Shown here piece after piece: positions 56,313-64,000 of a stretch of DNA of 64,000 nucleotides. Each line of letters starts with the position of its first letter. Position 1 is the first letter of the stretch. A program made the position numbers and the translations under genes. Below the pieces are notes generated by a model that was given only the letters and a program-made list of their open reading frames with translations, was not told the DNA's origin and made no database searches. This stretch comes from Halioxenophilus aromaticivorans (GTDB lineage: Bacteria > Pseudomonadota > Gammaproteobacteria > Pseudomonadales > Cellvibrionaceae): the NCBI RefSeq assembly GCF_042850945.1, contig NZ_AP031496.1:2790001-2854000 (forward strand). Direction: 5' to 3'.

Positions 56313-57209
56313 TTACTGTTTTAGCAGCGCGCGTAGTTCTGGCGGAAGATCGTCATCGGCAGCCGAACTGTTGTTTGCTTTAAGTGTAGAGGTTATAGGA
56401 AAGCGTGCAGTACAGCGTGTGCCGCCTACCAGTTTTGCATCAGGGTTAGGCAGCTCTAACAAAATGGTAAAAGTGCCACTGGCAGCGTCAATAATTCGAT
56501 CGATTACCTGCACGCTGGCTGGAAACTCACTGTCTACGGGAAAGTCTGGCCGTATAGTAACGTCCATATCTTTAGTGATTTGGCCAAAAATATGAGCCGG
56601 CGCAAGTACCTCAACCTGTAGTGGGTCTATTTTTGCCAGTTGAAGAATAGGGCGGTTCTCGACGGATTCGCCGGGCATTAAATAACGTTCTACAACAATT
56701 CCGTCAATAGGGCTGCGGATAATCTTTTGTTCTAATTGAGCTTGCGCTAATTTTAACCGAAGTTCGTTGCGTTCTCTATCTAGCTTAGCTTGGCGTAATT
56801 CATTTTTTGCTAAATCAGCCTCAATTACAGCATCGTCGTAATTTTGATTGGAGCTAGCTTTAGCTTTAAACAGATCTCCAATGCGCTGCAGTCGTCGTTG
56901 TGCGTATTGAAACTGCAATTGCTTGCCCTTGATTACATTGTCTAACCGGGCTTCTTGCTCTGCTACCCGAATGTTAGCTTCTTCTACTTCAGAGTTGAGG
57001 CGTGCTAGGGCTTGGCCTTTAATTACGGCATCACTTTTTTTTACCAGCACCTCGGACAGAACACCGTCTACAGGGCTTGCCAGGTTGATGTACATTTCTG
57101 GCTTCACCATGCAGTCAAGCTCGGTGTAGTTTTTCTGCGCTTGTACAAAAGGACAGATAAGGGCAAAACATAAACTGGATAGTAGGCGTATCGTCATTCG
57201 AGTCTGCAT
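56313..57209 (-). CDS. HlyD-family periplasmic adaptor (RND type)
   Basis: A 298-residue membrane-fusion protein with a signal peptide (LLSSLCFALICPFVQA). It has a split lipoyl half-motif (INLASPVDGVLSEVLVKKSD, later IIRSPIDGIVVERYL), a coiled-coil hairpin between them (about 70-165) and a beta-barrel region (ILELLELPNPDAKLVGG-like tail). It lies 104 bases upstream of the giant gene on the same strand. No RND or ABC partner is near, so it may bridge to an outer-membrane channel encoded elsewhere. The 134 bases between it and the SecA-like gene could hold a promoter. Confidence 0.87.
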   Translation of the reverse strand: MQTRMTIRLLSSLCFALICPFVQAQKNYTELDCMVKPEMYINLASPVDGVLSEVLVKKSDAVIKGQALARLNSEVEEANIRVAEQEARLDNVIKGKQLQFQYAQRRLQRIGDLFKAKASSNQNYDDAVIEADLAKNELRQAKLDRERNELRLKLAQAQLEQKIIRSPIDGIVVERYLMPGESVENRPILQLAKIDPLQVEVLAPAHIFGQITKDMDVTIRPDFPVDSEFPASVQVIDRIIDAASGTFTILLELPNPDAKLVGGTRCTARFPITSTLKANNSSAADDDLPPELRALLKQ

Positions 57210-57343
57210 CGCATTTCTTCTGGTAGCATAGTTAAGTTATCGACCTCGACCCTTGTTTGATGAAGAAATGTTCTGAAAAAATTCAATTTAAGCGCTATCT
57301 GCCGATATAGCAGTGAATTCCGTACTTATTTAAGCAGAAACTA

Positions 57344-59338
57344 TTATTCGCCGTGACCACTGAATGCCAGTGCCCGTGATAAAAACTGATTTTGCTTAAT
57401 CAATGATAGGCGCTGTTTTCTTTCCTGCCGCTCTTGTCGTCGCTGGGGCAGGCGGGCAATCAGTGCGCCAAGGGCGGCCGGCAAAGGCCGGCTTTTTTTA
57501 GCAAAACACCGGACTAATTTTAGTATAGCAGTTGGGTAAAATTGCGAGATTGCCGGGTCTTGAAGGGAGCCGTAAGCCGATACACTGCCTGGGTCTCCTT
57601 GACGAGCACAACGGCCGAACAGTTGCCTGTCCACTCGCCGTGAACTGTTTCGGCCAATGGCGATAACGTGCAAGCCGCCCATTTGAGCCACGCCCTGGCC
57701 CAGCGCTATATCGGTGCCTCGGCCTGCCATGTTGGTGGCGATGGTTATTGCGCCTGCGTTACCGGCGGCGGCGATAATATTAGCTTCCTCTGCATCTTGG
57801 TGCGCATTGAACACGCGGTGGGGCAACCCACTGTTGTGCAACCATTGACTGCACTGCTGAGATTCTTCTATTGATCGAGTGCCGATAAGCAGTGGCTGGC
57901 CGCATCCGTGTAAACTCTTAATTTCTGTTAAAAGCGCTTGCTTTAAGCATTCTTCAGTAGAATAGATACGCTCTTTTTGGTATTGGCGGCGGCTGGATTG
58001 ATGAGTAGGGATCCGTTGATACTCTAGACCGTAAACGCTCCGTAGTTCTGTGGCGGACTCTGTAACCGTTCCGGACAAGCCGGTTAAGAATAAATAACGA
58101 CGAAAAAACTCTTGATAAGTGATCTTGGCCTGGGCGTCTCGTACCCCAGTAATCTCCACACCTTCTTTTGCCTCTATTAATTGGTGTAGACCTTGATCCC
58201 AAGAGCGATCTGGCATGGTTCTACCGGTTAATGGATCGACAATCATTACCCGTTTATCACGCACGATGTAGTCTTTTTCTCGATGAAATAAATACAGCGC
58301 TCGCAGTGCTTGCTCGGTATAAAATTCCCGGTGACGATGTCGCTGCCAGGCTTCGCCCAATGTTCGGCACAATTCGGTTAGGTGCAACTTGCCCGCGGTG
58401 GTAAGTTGCGCTGAGCGAGTTTCTGGGGTTAGTTTAAAATCAGATTCTTGGTTTAATGCTCTGGCCAGAAAGAGGGCGTCTATACATTGGTTTTGTTCAT
58501 CGGAGGATTGTCTTTGTCGAGAGATAATCAGCGGTGTTCGTGCCTCGTCTATAAGTACACTGTCTATTTCGTCGACGATGGCAAAACACAGCCCGCGCAT
58601 CAGCAAGGGTGGTGCTAGTCCTTTTTTTCGAGCGATTTGTTGGTGCAGGTACAGTTGGTTGGGCGACGCTTCTGCACCCATGGCTAAACGATCCCGAAGG
58701 TAGTCGAACGTAAACTGCGGGCCACTACCGTGGACAATAGCGGATTGGTAAATTTGTTGCCTTACCGCGTGGGCCTGGCCGTCGCTCAACACAGAGCTGG
58801 TGAGGCCTAAACGTTGATAAAGCGGAGCGAGTGTCTCTTGATCTCGTTGAGCGAGGTAATCGTTGGCGGTCATGATATGCACCGGTATGCCGGCTAGGGC
58901 AGCAGTACAAGCCGGCAGAGTGGTGGTAAAGGTTTTGCCCTGCCCGGTTTCCATTTCAGCGATGGTACCGTTTATCATGGTCCAACCGCCAAGCAGTTGC
59001 ACATCATGGAAGCGCTTGCCCAAAGCTCTTTCTGCCGCCTCTCGAATCACCGCAAAAGCGCCCACAATCAACCCAGGTTTCAAACCCTTATAACGTAGAT
59101 CGGTACGCAGCTTATTAATGACTTTATTGAGCTGGTCATCGCTTAAAGCGTCAAATCCCTGGGCAGCCTTATTGACTTTCCTTGCAAGAATTTGAGGCGC
59201 TAGTGTTTTTTGGTTGTGCTTTGACCGAAGCTTGTGCAACGCTGTGCGGAGTCGTTGCTCCAACTCATCGGCTTGATCTTCCTTCCGTTCGGGGTAAGGG
59301 CCAAGGGTTAGACCAGGTTTAAGCACAACGTTAGGCAT
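57344..59338 (-). CDS. Short SecA-like ATPase
   Basis: A 664-residue relative of the preprotein translocase motor, against about 900 in housekeeping SecA. The DEAD motor is present: Walker A METGQGKT (129-136), VDEIDSVLIDEARTPLIIS (255-273), TGLSGTV (419-425) and TNMAGRGTDI (535-544). The protein ends soon after the motor, so most of the helical wing/scaffold region and the zinc-binding C-tail are missing. Its ATG overlaps the end of the M50 gene by eight bases. Presence beside a giant export substrate and HlyD proteins suggests a specialised translocase, like accessory SecA2 proteins, not general secretion. Confidence 0.92.
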   Translation of the reverse strand: MPNVVLKPGLTLGPYPERKEDQADELEQRLRTALHKLRSKHNQKTLAPQILARKVNKAAQGFDALSDDQLNKVINKLRTDLRYKGLKPGLIVGAFAVIREAAERALGKRFHDVQLLGGWTMINGTIAEMETGQGKTFTTTLPACTAALAGIPVHIMTANDYLAQRDQETLAPLYQRLGLTSSVLSDGQAHAVRQQIYQSAIVHGSGPQFTFDYLRDRLAMGAEASPNQLYLHQQIARKKGLAPPLLMRGLCFAIVDEIDSVLIDEARTPLIISRQRQSSDEQNQCIDALFLARALNQESDFKLTPETRSAQLTTAGKLHLTELCRTLGEAWQRHRHREFYTEQALRALYLFHREKDYIVRDKRVMIVDPLTGRTMPDRSWDQGLHQLIEAKEGVEITGVRDAQAKITYQEFFRRYLFLTGLSGTVTESATELRSVYGLEYQRIPTHQSSRRQYQKERIYSTEECLKQALLTEIKSLHGCGQPLLIGTRSIEESQQCSQWLHNSGLPHRVFNAHQDAEEANIIAAAGNAGAITIATNMAGRGTDIALGQGVAQMGGLHVIAIGRNSSRRVDRQLFGRCARQGDPGSVSAYGSLQDPAISQFYPTAILKLVRCFAKKSRPLPAALGALIARLPQRRQERQERKQRLSLIKQNQFLSRALAFSGHGE

Positions 59339-61478
59339 GAAAACGCCTCAGAAAGGTGCGGCGCAGTCCTCGATACCACTGCGACATAAGTGGTTCCGCC
59401 CCATGGTCGAAACGCACAAATACTCGTTGTCCAATCCTGGCCGTACTGGCCGTTTCCGGTAAGCGAAGGTCAACAGTGAATATTTTCTCTAGCGCCTGAA
59501 CCGTGCCGTTGGCCTGAGCATGGCCTCGAATTGGGCCGCCATACTCACGTGCTAGAGCAGGGCTGGGTAGCTCTACGGTGGCCTGCGGAGTAGCTCGTTC
59601 CAAGCTGGCAGTATGTACGGTTGCGGCCTGACTACTCAACCGTACTTGCACGGACTGAGTATTTTGGTTCATCAGTCCAGCGTCGGCTTGGCTAACCACA
59701 ACGCGTACCAAAGGCTGCGCATCGGTTAAAACATATCCCAAAACTTCGCCTTTGCGAACAAAACGACCGGGTAGGTCGTCGCCGTCTGTGAGCAGCAACT
59801 GTCCGCTGTGCGGGCTATTTAACTCCATAGCTTTTATGCGTTTTAAATTTAACGTTATTTCTTTAGCAAGCACTTTCATTTGCGCTTTAATGTTGGCAGT
59901 TTTCACACGATCAACGCCCCATTGTGATTGGTACTGAGTGTTAAGTTCACTCAGCTGTGAACGTAAGACGTCGGTGCGCGACACTAGCTCGATATCTGCG
60001 ATACTCAATATTTTGTCATCGGCCATGACGGGTTGGTTGGGGCGAACGTAGAGGTCGCTGATAAAACCATTGGCACCGGCTCGCAGCTGGGATTCTTCCG
60101 GTATCCAAACCACACCCTGGGTTGTGGTGTAGGAGGGCAAGGGCAACCAACATAAGATGGCTAGCAGGCCGCAGGTCGATAAACCGGTTGCTGCTAATGC
60201 GCGTCGGCGATTGGCCTGCAATTGCGGACTGCTAATGACAAAGGTTAATCCTTTAAAAACGGGTAATGCTACTTGGGTGAGGAGCATCCAAGCTGCTAGC
60301 GCCACGCCGACATAATAATTGATATCCAGTAGTAGTAACGCAATAAACCATATGAGAAATATCCGATAGGCGACGGACAAAATGCCGTAAGAAAATAACC
60401 AGGGGCGTTCGCCAGGGCCTGATGCTGGCGTGTTAGTCTGTCGCAAGCCGAGGGTATACCGCTGCAGTAAGAAAACCAAATAGGCCCGCGAGCGCTGGAA
60501 CAAGTTGGGGATTCCTAGGCCGTCTGCAAGAATGTAATAGCCATCGTATTTGAGCAGTGGATTGCCATTGAACAAAAGAGAGGACACACCACCGATTATT
60601 AACAGGGTAAAGCCTGCATCTTTGACTACACCTGGCTCGGCAGCCAACCAGATAAACAATCCAACTGCAGCCAGAAATAATTCAGTAAAGATACCTGCAG
60701 CACCCACCAACATACGTTGTCGATTTCGACGTAAACGGTTAACGCTCGAAACATCGACGAAAGGCACAGGCATAAATAGCAGAAAACTCACTCCCATTTC
60801 GTGAACCTCGCAATCGTAATTGCGCGCACAAAAACCGTGGGCGAGCTCGTGTAAGAATTTAACAATTGGATATAGTAGTATTAGATAGACGATACTGTAG
60901 GGGTCAGTAGCTTGTTGCTGAGTGTACAGCGAGATAGCCTGCCAATGCATGCTTGCCAACACTACGCCTAACACTATGACTACTACGGCACTGAAATAAA
61001 ACGCTGGATGGAAACACCAACGTACAAATGGCAGCGCGCGCTGCAAGAATGCATCAGGGTCCCAAAGGCCAAACTTCAACGCCAAAGGATTCGTAAATCG
61101 TTGTCGCCAGTGTGATTTAGTGGCGTCGTCCTGGCGTTGCAACAGTTCCGTTAAATTAGGCGCAAGCTCGGATTGGAGCAAATCCGCTTGATGCAACTGT
61201 GCCAATAACGAGATTGTTTCATCCTGCGTTAGGGCGAAATCGCCCAGCACGTCACAGCTTTCGTTCCAGATCTGTTCTAACGTTTTAGAGCCATCGAGTT
61301 GACCGATGAATTGATAGGCTACCGCATTGAAGCGGTGGGTTTTGTTGGTAATTCGGTCATCCAATATATACCAAATCAATCCACGATAATCTTGGCGCTG
61401 TACACTGATGTGCGCTTGTAGTTGTGGCCTTAAGGCTTTGACACGGTACCAGTTAGGGCTAAACAGGTTTTCACTCAT
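59331..61478 (-). CDS. PqqD-like/M50 peptidase/HlyD fusion membrane protein
   Basis: A 715-residue inner-membrane protein. A PqqD-like winged-helix region lies at about 30-105 (IWYILDDRITNKTHRF). A site-2-protease (M50) core follows, with HELAH at 210-214 and the third ligand Asp312 in NGNPLLKYDGYY, so the zinc site is complete. Multiple hydrophobic helices span about 160-440. The C-terminal third is a HlyD-like adaptor with lipoyl half-motifs (GANGFISDLYVRPNQPV, then LNSPHSGQLLLT). It could process or thread a substrate while bridging the periplasm. It overlaps the SecA-like gene by eight bases and follows the GAF-HlyD gene by 21. Confidence 0.9.
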   Translation of the reverse strand: MSENLFSPNWYRVKALRPQLQAHISVQRQDYRGLIWYILDDRITNKTHRFNAVAYQFIGQLDGSKTLEQIWNESCDVLGDFALTQDETISLLAQLHQADLLQSELAPNLTELLQRQDDATKSHWRQRFTNPLALKFGLWDPDAFLQRALPFVRWCFHPAFYFSAVVVIVLGVVLASMHWQAISLYTQQQATDPYSIVYLILLYPIVKFLHELAHGFCARNYDCEVHEMGVSFLLFMPVPFVDVSSVNRLRRNRQRMLVGAAGIFTELFLAAVGLFIWLAAEPGVVKDAGFTLLIIGGVSSLLFNGNPLLKYDGYYILADGLGIPNLFQRSRAYLVFLLQRYTLGLRQTNTPASGPGERPWLFSYGILSVAYRIFLIWFIALLLLDINYYVGVALAAWMLLTQVALPVFKGLTFVISSPQLQANRRRALAATGLSTCGLLAILCWLPLPSYTTTQGVVWIPEESQLRAGANGFISDLYVRPNQPVMADDKILSIADIELVSRTDVLRSQLSELNTQYQSQWGVDRVKTANIKAQMKVLAKEITLNLKRIKAMELNSPHSGQLLLTDGDDLPGRFVRKGEVLGYVLTDAQPLVRVVVSQADAGLMNQNTQSVQVRLSSQAATVHTASLERATPQATVELPSPALAREYGGPIRGHAQANGTVQALEKIFTVDLRLPETASTARIGQRVFVRFDHGAEPLMSQWYRGLRRTFLRRFHA

Positions 61479-61499
61479 GATGCTAATCTTATGGCCGGT

Positions 61500-63257
61500 T
61501 TAGGGCCACCAGCTCCACAGTTTGAGTCGGATCCAGTCGACAATATCCCGTGTCCAAATCCACAACATGCGGCGTTCGCCGACGTTAATTTTGGCAACAC
61601 CTCCCATGCCAGGGCGCAGTATTTCGGGTGCTTCACTCAATGCGGCTTCCACCCGGAAAACATTTGCGCCGTCTTCTGCCGTGGCTACGGCTGTAATTTT
61701 TTCTACGGTCAACGGTAAATGCTCGCCAGGCAAGCTGGCCAAGGTCAAGGTGCCAATTTGATCGTTCTGTACAAAGGCAATGTCCTGCTCACGAACCTTT
61801 AGAATAACTCGGTAACCGCTCAATGGGGCGATTCTAAATAAGCTGTCTCCACGTTCTACGGGTGCCCCCAACTGGTCGCTTAAATCACCATCAATAATAA
61901 TGGCGTTAAATGGTGCTCGTATGCGTGTGCGCTCAAGTTGATCCTGCACCAATTTCAGCTCGGCGTTGGCTTGATCCAACTGAGCATTCAGCACGCGTAC
62001 CTGGACTAAATCCCGTGTGGCCATTGCCTCACGAAGTGCGCGGTTGGTTTGTTGACGCTGGGCCTCCAGCTTAGCTTCTTGTAGACGCAGTTCACTATCG
62101 TCCATGGTGGCGATAATATCGCCTTGATCCACCGTGTCACCGGCTCTAGCGATTGCTGTGTCAATGTAACCGGCGATGGGGGCTGCGATGGAGCGTTGAA
62201 TACGGCCTTCAAGCGCTGCCCCGGCAGAGACGTTAAATTGCGTGGACGTAAACGCAGAAAATCCGACCAGTAGCGCTGCTGCAGTAAGGCTCAGTTTTAG
62301 GCGTAGACGTGATAAGCCAAATACAGCGCCGAAGCTATCACGTGCGTCTTCGGATAGCCGTTTTGTTAGTGGCTGATCTAATCGCTCACGCATGTAAAAA
62401 CTCGGTGCGAGCAATAACATTAATTGATGGCAAAAATTGGCTTCGCTGGCAGTAAAGGGATGGCTTTCATTACGCTCCAGCGTTACGGTTGCAAATATTT
62501 TCTCTTGATGCACCAGTGGTACGGTGAGAATAGACCCGCTACCAAAGTTTTTCGCCAGTTCTTTATGAGCTCGGTAGATGTTTTGGTCGTTGGCAACGGC
62601 CGGGAAATTCAAGATCGAATCTTGATCTATCGCTTCGTCCATGGCGTGGGCCACTGCTTTTATTAGGTTGGCTTTGGCATCCATGTTCGCGCTGTTGGAA
62701 ACCGCTACAACTTCACAATGTTGTTCTTTAACAGCACCAAAACTGACGCGATCACAGTGTAATTCGAGAATCAGCAAGTTAACCAAAGCTGTTAGCATAG
62801 CGCGGTAATCAGCTTGGTCGGTAATGCCCAAGGCTAATCGCACTGTATTTTGAAACAATTGTTCCTGTTTTTCTGTTTCAGGTTCTGGCAGGGCTAACCA
62901 TTGTGCGCCCACTTTTAGGGTTTGCAGAATAGAGCGCTGTACTGGCTTTTCTTGGTGCTTGGTTTGCACCGCTACGATACCTAGTAAATGCCCATTGACG
63001 AATATTGGCCAGGCAAAATAGTCAAAGCGTTGATTGGAGGTTAGAGTTGCTCGTACGCCTCCGTCGGTATTTTTTTTGCGCGCAGCCAAACGCACCGTAG
63101 CGAGTAATTCAGATGGCTTTTCGTTATCAACGGGCCAAGAGGCCGCCATTTTCAAGCGACGATCTTCACTGTCTGCTAATACAAAGATCGCTCGCTCTAC
63201 ATACTGAATACTACGGCATTGAATCTCGAGCCAATTTTGGGCAAACGCAGTGGCCAT
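61500..63257 (-). CDS. GAF-domain/HlyD fusion membrane protein
   Basis: A protein of about 585 residues. Two GAF-like regions seem to occupy the N-terminal half (up to about 300), then one transmembrane helix (LSLTAAALLVGFSAF), then a HlyD-type adaptor with lipoyl half-motifs (RSIAAPIAGYIDTAIARAGD, later IRAPFNAIIIDGDL) and a coiled coil of about 60 residues between. It ends with two tryptophans. The ATG at 63257 is preferred: GGAGG is six bases upstream and TGATG couples it to the HDOD gene; a GTG at 63260 is possible. Signal sensing fused to an adaptor suggests the export machine is regulated by a cytoplasmic ligand. Confidence 0.88.
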   Translation of the reverse strand: MATAFAQNWLEIQCRSIQYVERAIFVLADSEDRRLKMAASWPVDNEKPSELLATVRLAARKKNTDGGVRATLTSNQRFDYFAWPIFVNGHLLGIVAVQTKHQEKPVQRSILQTLKVGAQWLALPEPETEKQEQLFQNTVRLALGITDQADYRAMLTALVNLLILELHCDRVSFGAVKEQHCEVVAVSNSANMDAKANLIKAVAHAMDEAIDQDSILNFPAVANDQNIYRAHKELAKNFGSGSILTVPLVHQEKIFATVTLERNESHPFTASEANFCHQLMLLLAPSFYMRERLDQPLTKRLSEDARDSFGAVFGLSRLRLKLSLTAAALLVGFSAFTSTQFNVSAGAALEGRIQRSIAAPIAGYIDTAIARAGDTVDQGDIIATMDDSELRLQEAKLEAQRQQTNRALREAMATRDLVQVRVLNAQLDQANAELKLVQDQLERTRIRAPFNAIIIDGDLSDQLGAPVERGDSLFRIAPLSGYRVILKVREQDIAFVQNDQIGTLTLASLPGEHLPLTVEKITAVATAEDGANVFRVEAALSEAPEILRPGMGGVAKINVGERRMLWIWTRDIVDWIRLKLWSWWP

Positions 63258-64000
63258 CACAAGCCTCCAAAGCGCAGTGTGCTATGTGACTCGGGCGAGG
63301 AGTTGAGTGTAAGAAATAATTCTTCCTCCCAGGACTCGGCCTCTTTGAGTAATTGCTGGGCTTGCTGCAGCGAAAGGTTCAATAAACGCCAGCCAGGGCA
63401 GCGATCTAAATCAGTGGCAGCTAAGTTTGAGTCTGGCGGAAGCATCGCAAGGTGACGAGCGACATTGATGATGGCTTTCTCAATACGATTGCGAGTCGCT
63501 TGTGTTGGTTCCATGTGATTGCCGATGGTATCGGTGTAGATATCGGGTAGCTGCCAAAACTGTGCAAGCTCGCAGCCCACGGTACCATAGTGAAACCCCA
63601 GTAGTTGCTGTTCCACTGAGTGAATAGATTGACCAGTGTCTGCGGCAATAGCTAATGCTTGCTGCGTTTGTACCGGAATTTTTAAAAACATCGCAACGTG
63701 ACCAATATCGTGCAACAGTCCAATGGTAAACAGACGCTCCTTAGCTGGCATCAGAGCTTGGCGACTAATATTGCGAGCTAATATGCCGCACTTAATATTA
63801 CCGCGCCAAAATCTGTCTACGTCCATTAGAATCGGCGGTAGACTGCTAAAAGCACGCAGGCTAAGACTACCCACCAGCAAATCATGAACTTGTACGGCGC
63901 CAATGAGTGTTATGGCTTGTTTTAAATTGTGGGCACGCCGCCGGTAACCCAAGAATTTTGAATTTGCCAGCCGAATAACGCGCTCTGCTAATGAGCTATC
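63257..64000 (-). CDS. HDOD-domain protein (5' end outside window)
   Basis: The frame is open through the right edge, so the start is missing; 248 codons are visible. The HDOD domain is recognised by ERVIRLANSKFLGYRRR at the edge and the conserved TIGLLHDIGHVAMF (HDxGH). HDOD proteins usually lack phosphodiesterase activity and work as signalling scaffolds. The TGA overlaps the ATG of the GAF-HlyD gene, so this is the upstream partner of the export train. The promoter of the train lies outside the window. Confidence 0.85.
   Translation of the reverse strand, partial: DSSLAERVIRLANSKFLGYRRRAHNLKQAITLIGAVQVHDLLVGSLSLRAFSSLPPILMDVDRFWRGNIKCGILARNISRQALMPAKERLFTIGLLHDIGHVAMFLKIPVQTQQALAIAADTGQSIHSVEQQLLGFHYGTVGCELAQFWQLPDIYTDTIGNHMEPTQATRNRIEKAIINVARHLAMLPPDSNLAATDLDRCPGWRLLNLSLQQAQQLLKEAESWEEELFLTLNSSPESHSTLRFGGL

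Noticed and set aside
57344..59338. Housekeeping SecA
   Set aside because: It is about 230 residues too short, lacks the zinc tail, and sits in a surface-protein gene train.
1..64000. tRNA, rRNA or riboswitch genes
   Set aside because: None could be recognised by eye; a covariance-model search would be needed to exclude small RNAs.

Overview
The window looks like chromosomal DNA of a marine-type gammaproteobacterium, most plausibly a Cellvibrionales/Spongiibacterales-like heterotroph. This is judged from gene content: TonB-dependent receptors paired with catabolic genes, a CoA-ester degradation cluster with an HSD17B10-like dehydrogenase, a sulfatase, and a giant cadherin-like protein. No rRNA, tRNA or CRISPR was seen. 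The taxonomic guess is inference.

Layout. (1) 1-6.7 kb is a mobile-element pile. It holds two overlapping tyrosine recombinases at the left edge (like a recombinase-in-trio array), an intact IS21-type element (istA/istB), an IS91-type remnant with an intact integrase, and an IS200-type tnpA stump with its leader hairpin. (2) 6.8-21.6 kb is an agmatine/putrescine-type region: aguB, a broken aguA, luxR, a TonB receptor, an MFS transporter, an amidase, a broken aguB, an intact aguA, a second luxR, a class III aminotransferase, an amidohydrolase and a CobW-type GTPase. The aguAB pair is present twice and each copy has lost the opposite gene. (3) 21.8-23.7 kb is a graveyard: an AraC-family remnant, an IS6-type transposase with stop codons, a second fragment of the IS91-associated integrase, and a long inverted repeat. 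(4) 23.7-38.9 kb is a catabolic cluster: TonB receptor, aldehyde dehydrogenase, iron-type alcohol dehydrogenase, AraC regulator, acyl-CoA synthetase, enoyl-CoA hydratase, SCP2-type thiolase, acyl-CoA dehydrogenase, HSD17B10-like dehydrogenase, racemase-like CoA-transferase family III protein and a secreted sulfatase. Together these can oxidise an alcohol to an acid, activate it and run beta-oxidation through an alpha-methyl-branched intermediate, perhaps after removing a sulfate ester. (5) A lone tyrosine recombinase lies at 39.5-40.8 kb.

(6) 41.2-64 kb is one right-to-left gene train: HDOD protein (runs off the right edge), GAF-HlyD fusion, PqqD-like/M50 peptidase/HlyD fusion, a short SecA-like ATPase, a periplasmic HlyD-type adaptor, a 4,246-residue cadherin/LamG protein with a DUF4347 head and an unusual C-terminal membrane tail, and a membrane diguanylate cyclase. 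Most junctions overlap by a few bases. No ABC exporter, TolC, RTX repeats or classical signal peptide on the giant protein was found in the window. My main hypothesis is that this train encodes a dedicated, SecA-like-powered export or surface-display system for the giant protein, with c-di-GMP signalling attached. That is inference from domain content and gene order.
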